Source of the DNA: GCA-2733415 sp964276095
Lineage (GTDB): Bacteria > Bacteroidota > Bacteroidia > Flavobacteriales > Flavobacteriaceae
DNA: 64,000 bases
NCBI GenBank assembly: GCA_964276095.1
Contig: CAXYDR010000001.1
Location: 682,001-746,000, forward strand
Direction of reading: 5' to 3'
Numbering within the stretch: the first letter of the stretch is position 1; each line of letters begins with the position of its first letter. A program made the translations under genes and the position numbers. The notes under the pieces are model-generated. The model made no database searches, was not told where the DNA came from, and worked only from the letters and a program-made list of their open reading frames with translations. This document shows, one piece after another, positions 36,839-44,691 of the stretch.

Positions 36839-37501
36839 TTATTTTTCTATAATAAATAGTTCGTTAATTCGATGCGTTTTTAATTGCTTAATCGATTTAA
36901 ACAGACTTTTTAATAGAGAAGTTAACTGTTGGTTTCTTTGTAAATCTTTTTTAGAAGTATAAATTGTGTTAAATAAGCACTTTCCGTTATTGTTTAGGGA
37001 TTTGTGTATAGATGACCAAAACTGATTTTCAAATAACTCATTTGGCATATTTGAGTCATTAAAAATATCAATGATGATTAAATCATAAGTTTCTTGTGTG
37101 TTTTTTATAAACTGAAATGCATCAGCAATAACTAGCTCTAAATTTGAAATACTATTCAATTTAAAGTACTTATTTGCTAATTCAATAACATCAGGGTCAA
37201 TTTCTACACCAGTAATTTTTGCATCAGTATTAAAATCATTTTTTAGGGTTTTAATGACACTTCCGCCAGCAACACCTAAAACAAGTATATTTTCGAGTTT
37301 TTGTAATTTTTCAGTTCCAATAGAAAGCAATCCTTTTTTTAACACTTGTTGTAAACTACCATAACTATAATTAGCGTTTTCGGAATCGATAACTAACTTC
37401 CCATTTACCAAAGTTACTTCCAAAGAACCGGATCTTTCTGAAGAAATTTCCTTAACTTTAATAGGGTATAAGTAGCTGACAATTTTCTGTATAAAATTCA
37501 T
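36839..37501 (-). CDS. Spermidine synthase-like methyltransferase-fold protein
   Basis: Protein of 220 aa with the SAM/dcSAM-binding Rossmann fold. Motif I is ILVLGVAGGSVIKTL, the ribose-binding acidic residue lies in ITGVEIDPDVIELANKYF, and DLIIIDIFND follows. The pattern is that of the short spermidine synthase-like family (fused or not to membrane parts in other bacteria). The catalytic Asp-Tyr arrangement of true spermidine synthases is not clear (DIFNDSNMPNELFENQFW), so the substrate is uncertain. It is convergent with kdsB and divergent from the acyltransferase gene. Confidence 0.75.
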   Translation of the reverse strand: MNFIQKIVSYLYPIKVKEISSERSGSLEVTLVNGKLVIDSENANYSYGSLQQVLKKGLLSIGTEKLQKLENILVLGVAGGSVIKTLKNDFNTDAKITGVEIDPDVIELANKYFKLNSISNLELVIADAFQFIKNTQETYDLIIIDIFNDSNMPNELFENQFWSSIHKSLNNNGKCLFNTIYTSKKDLQRNQQLTSLLKSLFKSIKQLKTHRINELFIIEK

Positions 37502-37548
37502 GATAAATCAATAGAGTTTAAAAGTAATTATAATATAATAAAATGGTG

Positions 37549-37556
37549 TAAATTTG
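37549..37556 (+). promoter_or_regulatory. Probable -7 box of the acyltransferase gene
   Basis: TAAATTTG matches TAnnTTTG, 13 bp before the first ATG (37,570); a second in-frame ATG at 37,576 would leave a slightly longer leader. Confidence 0.45.
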
Positions 37557-37569
37557 CGCGATAAATCCG

Positions 37570-38106
37570 ATGCTGATGTATAAATTTATTTATTCTAAAA
37601 TATTAAAATGGAATGTTTTTGGGGAATTCCCAAGAGGCTTAAATCAGTATATAGTTATTGCGGCACCACACACCCATTGGCATGATTTACACATGGGGTT
37701 GCTACTTAGAAAAGTTACCAATACAACAATTAATTTTGTAGCCAAAAAAGAGCTGTTTTTTTGGCCTTTAGGATGGTATTTACGTAAAGTAGGAGGTTTT
37801 GCTTTAGATAGAACCCCAGGACAGAAATCAGTTGAAGCCTATGCTCAATTGTTTAAAGAAAACTCTAAGTTTATTTTAAACATAGCGCCTGAAGGAACAA
37901 GAAAAAAAGTATCTAAATGGAAAACTGGTTTTTACTATATAGCAAAGTTAGCTAATGTACCTGTTGTTATGGTGGCATTTGACTATGGAAATAAAAGACA
38001 CATTATATCAAAACCTTTTTATCCAACAGAAAATGTTGATGAAGATTTTAAGTTTATGCATTCTTTTTTTGATGGAATAGAAGGGAAGATCCCTGAAAAC
38101 TCTTAG
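37570..38106 (+). CDS. 1-acyl-sn-glycerol-3-phosphate acyltransferase-like protein
   Basis: Membrane-associated 178-aa acyltransferase of the PlsC family. The catalytic HX4D motif is HTHWHD at residues 34-39, and the glycerophosphate-binding motif is APEGTRKKVSKW. The protein is short, lacks N-terminal membrane helices and has a His-rich catalytic segment, as in the single-domain subgroup of Bacteroidota. It could acylate lysophosphatidate or another lipid (ornithine-type lipids use related enzymes). It ends 4 bp before the stop of the convergent minus-strand gene. Confidence 0.82.
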   Translation: MLMYKFIYSKILKWNVFGEFPRGLNQYIVIAAPHTHWHDLHMGLLLRKVTNTTINFVAKKELFFWPLGWYLRKVGGFALDRTPGQKSVEAYAQLFKENSKFILNIAPEGTRKKVSKWKTGFYYIAKLANVPVVMVAFDYGNKRHIISKPFYPTENVDEDFKFMHSFFDGIEGKIPENS

Positions 38107-38110
38107 CCTG

Positions 38111-39619
38111 TTATTTAATAATAGTAAAATCTTTGATTGCTTTATTAGGCTCAATAATATTATAACCTTTCCAGAAATCAGCATTATAACTAGAGAAGTA
38201 TTTTACATCAACAAATTTTTTCTCTTTAATGATAATAAATTCTTCTGGAGTAGTGTTTGTTTCAGTAAAAACAATTAGTTCGCGTTTTACTCTATCAATA
38301 ATGTCAAAATTCATTTGAAGTCGCAATTCGTTTTGCTTTCTTCTTCCTTTAACATGTTTGTTTTTTTCTATGATAGTAAGTGGTCTATTTAATAATAAAG
38401 ACCTGCCGTTTTCATGGCTTAAGTATTTTAAGCTATATTGATTGCTGTCTTCAAACTTATTAAAAATCATTGTCCCTCTATATTTAACATGATTAAAATT
38501 AACTCCAAACATATTAAATATTTTATCATAAATCGGGTTTGCATTGCTGTAGTCTAAGCGCATTACTGCAAAGTCATCTGTATTTATATATAAGGTCCCT
38601 TTAAGGTCTTTATAGCGTTTAGGAGAAAATTCAATTATATATACTAATTCACCATCAATATAAGTAAAGTCTTTTTTTGTGAAATTATATCTTCCAGATG
38701 ATCGAATTACATTAATCTCTGTATCTTCATCGTAGAATACGTTTTTGGTTAAAGTTTCTATGCTTTTCTTACGAGAATTGAAATAATTTTTTTGTTCATA
38801 TTCTTGTTCAATCTTGTCGAAATTTTTAGCGCTATTTACGATGGAATCAACTCCAATTTTTGTTCCGAAAAAACCAGATTTAACTTTTAAGTAAGAATTT
38901 TTCTTTACATTATCATTCAGCACCTGCATGAACTTATTTTGCAATCCTTCAAAAGATACTTCTTGGTTCTCGTTATAGAGTTTGGAAGTCTTTATAATAT
39001 GAAGTTTTTTATAGTTTCGTTCAAAATTGCTATAATAATCGCCTAAAGTTTCATTGTAGTAGGAAGTACGCTTGGGGATCGAACTTACCATGCTATCAAT
39101 AAGTTCTTTTGAGATTTCTTGAATACTAGATTTTTTATAATCGAATTTTAATTTTTTATAATATTGTTTGAACGATTCTCTCATGAAAAACCGGTGTTTT
39201 GTAGAGCTATAATTATAGTTTTTAGCTATGTTTTTTTTTAGCTTGTCAATAATTTCATCTGCAGTAAGTTTTTGTCCTGAAATATAGACACTTGATAACT
39301 CAAGAATTTCCGGTTCTAAGGAAATAGTAATGTTTTTTAGCTTTTGTATTAAAACTGCCTTAGTTTTATAGCCAATAGAAGAAAAATAAACGGAGTCATT
39401 TTTTAATATATGTCTTGACGTAGTAATGCTAAAATCACCTTCTTCATTACTAATACCTCCTTCAATTTCGTTAAGTAAAATACTCACGTAAGGTATTGGT
39501 TCTTTGGTTTCTTGGTCTATTATTTTACCAGTAATATCTTGGCTATATAGATTATTTGCGAACCCTAATAGTAAAAATAAATAAAAACAATATTGCCTAT
39601 AGATATAGTGTGCTAACAT
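38111..39619 (-). CDS. Carboxypeptidase-regulatory-like domain protein, secreted
   Basis: Protein of 502 aa. A signal peptide (ending FANNLYSQ) is followed by a CarboxypepD_reg-like beta-sandwich at about residues 28-110 (ITGKIIDQETKEPIPYVSILL, GGISNEEGDFSI). A longer domain of unknown function contains many beta strands (VYIIEFSPKRYKDLKGTLYINTDDFAVMRLDY). The latter pattern resembles the DUF5686/outer-membrane-linked proteins of Bacteroidota, but no full beta-barrel is evident at this length. It is probably periplasmic or attached to the outer membrane. It is a single gene facing the acyltransferase. Confidence 0.72.
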   Translation of the reverse strand: MLAHYIYRQYCFYLFLLLGFANNLYSQDITGKIIDQETKEPIPYVSILLNEIEGGISNEEGDFSITTSRHILKNDSVYFSSIGYKTKAVLIQKLKNITISLEPEILELSSVYISGQKLTADEIIDKLKKNIAKNYNYSSTKHRFFMRESFKQYYKKLKFDYKKSSIQEISKELIDSMVSSIPKRTSYYNETLGDYYSNFERNYKKLHIIKTSKLYNENQEVSFEGLQNKFMQVLNDNVKKNSYLKVKSGFFGTKIGVDSIVNSAKNFDKIEQEYEQKNYFNSRKKSIETLTKNVFYDEDTEINVIRSSGRYNFTKKDFTYIDGELVYIIEFSPKRYKDLKGTLYINTDDFAVMRLDYSNANPIYDKIFNMFGVNFNHVKYRGTMIFNKFEDSNQYSLKYLSHENGRSLLLNRPLTIIEKNKHVKGRRKQNELRLQMNFDIIDRVKRELIVFTETNTTPEEFIIIKEKKFVDVKYFSSYNADFWKGYNIIEPNKAIKDFTIIK

Positions 39620-39689
39620 AATTCAAATTTCGTGTTTTTATACAGAATTACAAGTGTTTGTTAAATATTTAATATAAACTAAAAATGAA

Positions 39690-40295
39690 TTATTTATGTG
39701 ACCAGGAGCTATCTGAATCTTTATTTTTAGGAGATAGCCCAATTATTTCATTTTGTGTATTAACACCTAAACCTAAAACCGTTCTATTGACATAGTTAAA
39801 ATAGGAGACAACTTGATTGATTTCTAATAATTCACCATCGTTAATTCCAGTAGATTTTAATTCATTTATATCCTCTTCTTTAAATAAAGAAGGAGTAAGG
39901 GTTAGTTTTTTTGTGTAGCTGACTAATGCTAATTCTTTATTACTAAGTAATTCAGTAAAATTGTCATTGATGATTTGTTTTTTTAATTGTTCAGCTTTTT
40001 TATCATCATTTAAAAACTTTTTCATGCCTTCAAAATGATGCTGAAAACAATAGTCACATTTATTAATATAGCTTGTGTAAGTTCCTAATAATTCAAGAAA
40101 CCAATTATCAAAAGTATTATCAGTGTGGTGCAATACATTTTTGTATAAACTCATGTGACCAGTTAATGTATGTGGCCTTAAGCTATGAATGCTTAACACA
40201 TTATCAATTTGGTTATTAGGCCCTTTAATTCTATTATATAAAGTTTTTAATTTACCAGTGGCTTCTTCAAAGGGAATAACTTTTATCCAACTCAT
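39690..40295 (-). CDS. AhpD-like / carboxymuconolactone decarboxylase family protein
   Basis: Protein of 201 aa with the AhpD fold typical of peroxidase-related enzymes. The redox CxxC motif is Cys80-Asp-Tyr-Cys83 with the following His87 (CDYCFQHHFEGM), and the upstream conserved Glu69 lies in LELLGTYTSYINK. Such proteins act as peroxidase or peroxiredoxin-partner reductases in the cytoplasm. It lies 39 bp downstream of the thioesterase gene on the same strand and may share its transcript. The physiological substrate is unknown. Confidence 0.8.
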   Translation of the reverse strand: MSWIKVIPFEEATGKLKTLYNRIKGPNNQIDNVLSIHSLRPHTLTGHMSLYKNVLHHTDNTFDNWFLELLGTYTSYINKCDYCFQHHFEGMKKFLNDDKKAEQLKKQIINDNFTELLSNKELALVSYTKKLTLTPSLFKEEDINELKSTGINDGELLEINQVVSYFNYVNRTVLGLGVNTQNEIIGLSPKNKDSDSSWSHK

Positions 40296-40334
40296 TTTTT
40301 AATGGTTTAGCTGTTAGTAGGGTTGTAATGTTAT

Positions 40335-40739
40335 TTACTGTAAGTCAAGAAAGTTGTTGATTTCCGGAATAGTTTCCGGTTTTACTAGTCTATTATTCAC
40401 TAAACATACTCCTGTAACATTTGCTGTTAAAGCTACTTTGTTGTCAGAAAGGCGTACGATTGTTTGCTTAAAAACTAGTTTTAAATGACCATCTTTAAAC
40501 GTCTCCACTTGAACCTTAAATTTGTCTTTACTTTTTAATGAATTTTTAAAATCCATAGCAATACTTTTCACAACTAAAATTACCCCTCGTTCAGTTAAAT
40601 CAGCGAAATCAATACCATGGTGGTGTAAAAATTCATGTCTAGCATGTTCTAAATAATTTTGATAAACCGAATTATTTACAATTCCTTGCATGTCTAATTC
40701 ATAATCTCGAACACTCATTTCTATAGAGAAATCACTCAT
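40335..40739 (-). CDS. Hotdog-fold acyl-CoA thioesterase
   Basis: Cytoplasmic 134-aa member of the 4-hydroxybenzoyl-CoA thioesterase/YbgC-type family. The active-site segment is RDYELDMQGIVNNSVYQNYLEHAR with the catalytic Asp at residue 16; the usual GHVNN appears as GIVNN. The length equals one hotdog domain, which would act as a dimer or tetramer. The substrate acyl-CoA cannot be read from the sequence. It is followed by the AhpD-like gene. Confidence 0.85.
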   Translation of the reverse strand: MSDFSIEMSVRDYELDMQGIVNNSVYQNYLEHARHEFLHHHGIDFADLTERGVILVVKSIAMDFKNSLKSKDKFKVQVETFKDGHLKLVFKQTIVRLSDNKVALTANVTGVCLVNNRLVKPETIPEINNFLDLQ

Positions 40740-40846
40740 AATAACTTATTATTTAATTGAAAAACCGAAGTTACTGATAATGCTTAATTAAATAAAAGAA
40801 TGAGCTTCCAAAATAGTTTGTTTTATATGAAATTTGCACTTAGTTA

Positions 40847-41302
40847 TTAAAACCCGATACTTCTATTTATTGGCTCTTCAAGTGATATAAAGGTTTCGGT
40901 TCGAGTAACTTCTTTAATTTTTTTTATTTTCCCGTTTAAAACCTTCATTAAATGGTCATTATCTTTAGTGTAAAGTTTTACAAATAAACCATATTCACCT
41001 GTAGTATAATGTGCTTCCACAACTTCTTCGATTCGCTTTAATTGTTCTATTATTTGATTGTAATTACTGTTTTTATCTAAAAAAACACCTACAAAGGCAC
41101 ATGTGGTAAAGCCTAATTTCTTCTCGTCCAAGCGTAATGTAAACTCTTTTATTACACCACCACGTTTAATTTTTCCTATTCGCTGATGTATCGCAGCACT
41201 AGTGACACCAATAAAACTAGCTATATCCACTACTTTTATTCGGGCGTCTTTTATAAGATGTTTTAGTATTTTTTTATCTGTACTATCTAAATGAAAGTTC
41301 AT
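40847..41302 (-). CDS. Lrp/AsnC family transcriptional regulator
   Basis: Protein of 151 aa. The N-terminal winged helix-turn-helix spans residues 5-60 (LDSTDKKILKHLIKDARIKV, then GVTSAAIHQRIGKIKRGGVI), and the C-terminal RAM/AsnC effector-binding domain spans residues 65-145 (GFTTCAFVGVFL, VVEAHYTTGEYGLFVKLY). It is transcribed divergently from asnA, the same arrangement as asnC-asnA of enteric bacteria, so an asparagine-responsive regulator of asnA is the most natural reading. Its own -7 box overlaps a 16-bp repeat that recurs upstream of asnA, suggesting autoregulation. Confidence 0.88.
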   Translation of the reverse strand: MNFHLDSTDKKILKHLIKDARIKVVDIASFIGVTSAAIHQRIGKIKRGGVIKEFTLRLDEKKLGFTTCAFVGVFLDKNSNYNQIIEQLKRIEEVVEAHYTTGEYGLFVKLYTKDNDHLMKVLNGKIKKIKEVTRTETFISLEEPINRSIGF

Positions 41303-41327
41303 AAGCTGTATTAATGTGAATTGATAA

Positions 41328-41335
41328 CAAAAATA
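41328..41335 (-). promoter_or_regulatory. Probable -7 box of the Lrp/AsnC gene
   Basis: Minus strand TATTTTTG matches TAnnTTTG, 25 bp before the ATG at 41,302. It overlaps the 16-bp repeat at 41,329-41,344. Confidence 0.45.
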
Positions 41336-41406
41336 TATTTAAATATTTATATATGGTTATTATGTGTAGCAAAATACATAAAAGCATTTAAAAAATATAT
41401 TTAAAT
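41329..41406. promoter_or_regulatory. Paired 16-bp repeats, candidate Lrp/AsnC operators
   Basis: AAAAATATATTTAAAT occurs at 41,329-41,344 and again, without mismatch, at 41,391-41,406 in the same orientation, 62 bp apart (about six helical turns). The core ATATTTAAATAT is palindromic in the first copy. One copy covers the regulator's promoter and the other ends 24 bp before the asnA -7 box, as expected for an Lrp-type regulator binding at phased sites. Confidence 0.5.
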
Positions 41407-41430
41407 CACGATTATGGTTTAATAACTATA

Positions 41431-41438
41431 TAGATTTG
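41431..41438 (+). promoter_or_regulatory. Probable -7 box of asnA
   Basis: TAGATTTG matches TAnnTTTG, 23 bp before the preferred ATG at 41,462. Confidence 0.5.
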
Positions 41439-41461
41439 CTTCATAAATAATAATGATTATC

Positions 41462-42418
41462 ATGAAAACATTTAAAAGAAGTTTAGCTAGTGAGCAATTA
41501 ATCACTAAGTCAAAAGAAGTATTTGAAACTCAATTAAAACAACGCTTAAACTTAACTAAAGTAAATGCGCCTCTTTTTGTTTCTAAAGGATCTGGTTTTA
41601 ATGATAATTTAAATGGAGTAGAAAAACCTGTTTCATTTCAATTAGATGGCATTGACCATGAAATTGTTCATTCTTTAGCGAAATGGAAACGTTGGTATTT
41701 AGGAGAATTAGAAGTCGAAATAGGTAAAGGAATAGTAACCGATATGAAAGCTATTAGGGCTGATGAAGAATTGACAAGTATACATTCACATTTGGTTGAT
41801 CAATGGGATTGGGAAAAAGTTATTGCTAAAGAAGAACGCTCTCTTGATACTTTAATAGCTAACGGAACTGGAGTTTTTGAAGCGTTAAAAATTACAGAAA
41901 AAGAGATGGCAACTAAAATAGGAAGAGTAGTTAGTTTACCAGAATCCTTAAAAGTGTTGCATTCTGAAGAGTTATATTTAAAACATCCTGACTTAACGCC
42001 TAAGGAGCGTGAACATGCTATTGCAAAAGAGTTTGGAGCTGTTTTGTTAATTGGTATTGGTGATAAATTATCTAGTGGAGAAGTACATGATTTGAGGGCG
42101 CCAGATTATGATGATTGGACAACTAAAGACGCTCAAGGTAGACCAGGTATTAATGCTGATTTATTAGTGTGGGATTCTATTAGAGAGAAAAGTTTAGAAA
42201 TTAGCTCAATGGGTGTTCGAGTTGATGAAAAGGCATTAGAGCTTCAGTTAAAACTAACTGGTCAGGAAAATAGAAAGGAATTACCTTTTCATTCAGCTTT
42301 ATTAAAAGGAGAGTTACCATACACTATTGGTGGTGGAATAGGACAGAGTAGAGTAGCGATGTTTGTAAATAAAAGGGCCGAAATATCAACTGTTCAGCCT
42401 ATATTTGCGACATATTAA
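41462..42418 (+). CDS. asnA: Aspartate-ammonia ligase
   Basis: ATP-dependent asparagine synthetase using ammonia, related to class II aminoacyl-tRNA synthetases; 318 aa. Family segments include VSKGSGFNDNLNGVEKPVSF, HSLAKWKRWYLGE, TDMKAIRADEELTSIHSHLVDQWDWE, LRAPDYDDWTT and the class II motif-3-like end GGGIGQSRVAMF. An ATG three codons earlier (41,453) is possible, but MKTFKRSL from 41,462 fits the family start and the promoter distance. It is 12 bp upstream of an aminotransferase gene that could supply aspartate, making a small asparagine-synthesis operon controlled by the divergent AsnC-type regulator. Confidence 0.95.
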   Translation: MKTFKRSLASEQLITKSKEVFETQLKQRLNLTKVNAPLFVSKGSGFNDNLNGVEKPVSFQLDGIDHEIVHSLAKWKRWYLGELEVEIGKGIVTDMKAIRADEELTSIHSHLVDQWDWEKVIAKEERSLDTLIANGTGVFEALKITEKEMATKIGRVVSLPESLKVLHSEELYLKHPDLTPKEREHAIAKEFGAVLLIGIGDKLSSGEVHDLRAPDYDDWTTKDAQGRPGINADLLVWDSIREKSLEISSMGVRVDEKALELQLKLTGQENRKELPFHSALLKGELPYTIGGGIGQSRVAMFVNKRAEISTVQPIFATY

Positions 42419-42430
42419 AACAACAACACA

Positions 42431-43690
42431 ATGACACTTGATCAATTACAATCACAATTTGAAGCTTTTAAAGCTAAAAATTTAGGATTAGATATGTCTA
42501 GAGGAAAGCCTAGTGCTGCTCAGTTAGACTTGTCTAATGCGCTTTTAGATGTTGTTACATCTAAAGATTATTTAAGTTCTCAAGGAACTGAAACAAGAAA
42601 TTATGGAGGTTTAGATGGGCTTCCTGAGACTAAAGAATTATTTAAAGATTTCTTGGAGGTTTCTTCAGTGGATGAAGTCGTAATAGGAGGGAATGCCTCA
42701 TTAACTATTATGCACGATATCATATCTAGAGGAATTACTCACGGTATGTGCGATAGTGTACAGTCCTGGGGGAAAGAGACTATTAAATTTATTTGCCCAG
42801 TTCCGGGTTATGACAGGCATTTTAGTATTTGCCAGCATTTCGGTATAGAGATGATTCCTGTTAGTTGTAATAACGATGGTCCAGACATGGATCAAGTTGA
42901 ACAATTGGTAGCTAATGATGCTAGTATAAAAGGTATTTGGATAGTTCCCAAATATAGTAATCCAACTGGTTTAAGTTGTTCTGATGAAGTTGTAGATCGT
43001 TTAAGTGCAATGAAAACAGCAGCGAATGATTTTAGAATTTTTTGGGATAATGCCTATGCAGTTCATCATTTGTCAGAAGATAAAGATGTATTAAAAAATA
43101 TTTTAGAAACTTGTAAGGCGGCTGGAAATGCTAATAGGCCATTTGTTTTATGCTCTACATCTAAGATAACTTTTGCTGGGGCAGGAATATCTGCAGTTGG
43201 AGGAAGTGTAGCAAATATGGACTGGTATAGAGGACATTTGTCCTTCTCTACTATAGGTCCAGATAAATTAAACCAAGTAAGGCATAATCGTTTTTTCAAG
43301 AATATAGAAGGTTTACATAACCATATGAAAAAGCATGCAACTTTATTAAAACCTCGTTTTGATAAAACATTATCTATTTTAGAAAGTGAATTAGGAGGAA
43401 CAGGTTTAGCTACTTGGACTCAGCCTAAAGGTGGTTATTTTATTAGTTTTAATGTTCCTAATGGTTGTGCGAAAAGAGTTGTAGCTTTAGCAGCAGAAGC
43501 TGGAGTAAAGCTTACTGGAGCAGGAGCAACATATCCATATAAAAATGACCCTAATGATTCTAATATACGTTTAGCGCCATCATGTCCTACTGTTGAGGAA
43601 ATAGAACAAGCTATGAAAGTTGTTTGTTTAGCTACGAAAATTACGGCTATAGAGGTTGGAGTTGTTAAAAATGCTGTTTTAAATAAATAA
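42431..43690 (+). CDS. PLP-dependent aminotransferase, MocR/aspartate aminotransferase-like
   Basis: Protein of 419 aa of fold type I. The N-terminal LGLDMSRGKPSAAQLDLS is characteristic of the putative aminotransferase group (Aminotran_MocR, PF12897) found as stand-alone enzymes. The PLP-binding Lys is residue 245 in CSTSKITFAGAGISAVGG, and the Asp/Asn that contacts the pyridine ring lies in IFWDNAYAVHHL. The arginine for the substrate carboxylate is near the C-terminus (SNIRLAPSCP). Position directly after asnA suggests aspartate-oxaloacetate exchange, feeding asparagine synthesis; this is inference. A clear terminator follows. Confidence 0.88.
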   Translation: MTLDQLQSQFEAFKAKNLGLDMSRGKPSAAQLDLSNALLDVVTSKDYLSSQGTETRNYGGLDGLPETKELFKDFLEVSSVDEVVIGGNASLTIMHDIISRGITHGMCDSVQSWGKETIKFICPVPGYDRHFSICQHFGIEMIPVSCNNDGPDMDQVEQLVANDASIKGIWIVPKYSNPTGLSCSDEVVDRLSAMKTAANDFRIFWDNAYAVHHLSEDKDVLKNILETCKAAGNANRPFVLCSTSKITFAGAGISAVGGSVANMDWYRGHLSFSTIGPDKLNQVRHNRFFKNIEGLHNHMKKHATLLKPRFDKTLSILESELGGTGLATWTQPKGGYFISFNVPNGCAKRVVALAAEAGVKLTGAGATYPYKNDPNDSNIRLAPSCPTVEEIEQAMKVVCLATKITAIEVGVVKNAVLNK

Positions 43691-43703
43691 ATTATATAAA
43701 CTG

Positions 43704-43739
43704 AAAAAGGGATAAACTATTAATAGTTTACCCCTTTTT
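43704..43739 (+). terminator. Intrinsic terminator after the asnA-aminotransferase operon
   Basis: Arms AAAAAGGGATAAACTA (43,704-43,719) and TAGTTTACCCCTTTTT (43,724-43,739), pairing with one mismatch, 4-nt loop and a T run. It also faces the end of the convergent 76-aa gene. Confidence 0.85.
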
Positions 43740-43756
43740 ATTTTAAAGAACTTAAC

Positions 43757-43987
43757 TTAAGAAGTTAATCTTCCTTTTAATCTTTTCTCTAATTTAATTT
43801 TAACTTCAGTAATCTTCTTCATGACATCCATCAAGTCAGAATCTTTAGTTTCCTTGTACACTTCGTTAATTCCTAAGACTAACTCTTTAGCTCTTTTTGA
43901 AGCTATAATTTTTTCATTTCTACTTTTGAATGATTTATAGTTTTCAACTAAATCGTCTGCTTCTTTTATTAAATTTTCTATTGTCAT
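43757..43987 (-). CDS. Small helical protein of unknown function (76 aa)
   Basis: I recognise no family. The 76-residue product is highly charged (many Lys and Glu) and appears fully helical, probably coiled-coil (ADDLVENYKSFKSRNEKIIA, MDVMKKITEVKIKLEKRLKG). It has no signal peptide or membrane segment. It is a single gene between the operon terminator and an AT-rich 235-bp gap. Similar short charged proteins occur widely in Flavobacteriaceae. Codon composition and the lack of overlap with any other gene make it likely to be real. Confidence 0.6.
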   Translation of the reverse strand: MTIENLIKEADDLVENYKSFKSRNEKIIASKRAKELVLGINEVYKETKDSDLMDVMKKITEVKIKLEKRLKGRLTS

Positions 43988-44222
43988 TTTAATGCTTAAT
44001 TTTTATAGTTTTTAATATTAATAAAGATGTAGAGCTAAGTAAAGCTAACACTTTTTTTTAATATTCAAAGTTAATTTAGTATTAAGTTACTATATATTAT
44101 AGACTTAACAAAATTTTATTCTCTTTATGTATTATAAATAAATATAATCTAGTACGAATAACTGTATTTTTTTTTAATTATGCCAACTTATTTTAAATTA
44201 TAACAAAACTTTAATAAAAATA

Positions 44223-44639
44223 TTATAAAAACTTAGCATTTAGTTCGGGTGTAGGGATTCTGCAACTTTCTTGCTTTCCGTACCATTTATACCTGTTTTT
44301 AGCAATATAATTATATACAAGATCTCGAATAGGCGAGGGAAGTATTAAAAACACACGTGTTAACTTCCAGAGTCCTGTAAATTCATTCATTATTTTAATA
44401 GCAGCGGTTGATTTAATGTAATACGCTTCGTTTGGAACATATAATATTATGGTATCAAGTGATTTGTTTTCTATGCCTAAGTATTCCTGAATAGTTTCTC
44501 CTAGGTTTGATTGTAGTGATACAAAACGGAATACATCTTGTTTATCATGAGCTATCACATAATTGATGGATGAATTACACAAGTTACAAACTCCGTCAAA
44601 AAGGATTATTTTTTTATTCTTAGGTAATTTGTCAAGCAT
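44223..44639 (-). CDS. DCC-family thiol-disulfide oxidoreductase-like protein (DUF393)
   Basis: Protein of 138 aa with the family-defining start ILFDGVCNLCNSSINYVIAHD; the two cysteines are residues 18 and 21 (CxxC), preceded by Asp15 of the DxxCxxC motif. Later conserved features are FRFVSLQS and STAAIKIM. DCC proteins are thought to act as thiol-disulfide oxidoreductases, but substrates are not established. No signal peptide is present, so it is cytoplasmic. It lies 52 bp downstream of mutS2 in the same direction and could be co-transcribed. Confidence 0.85.
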   Translation of the reverse strand: MLDKLPKNKKIILFDGVCNLCNSSINYVIAHDKQDVFRFVSLQSNLGETIQEYLGIENKSLDTIILYVPNEAYYIKSTAAIKIMNEFTGLWKLTRVFLILPSPIRDLVYNYIAKNRYKWYGKQESCRIPTPELNAKFL

Positions 44640-44691
44640 AGTTAAAGGTACTCTTTTTTATTGTTTTCGTTAATTGAGGAGTTAAAGCTCT

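Noticed and set aside
43988..44222. AT-rich gap of 235 bp checked for tRNA or small RNA
   Set aside because: No cloverleaf, conserved block or strong hairpin was seen.
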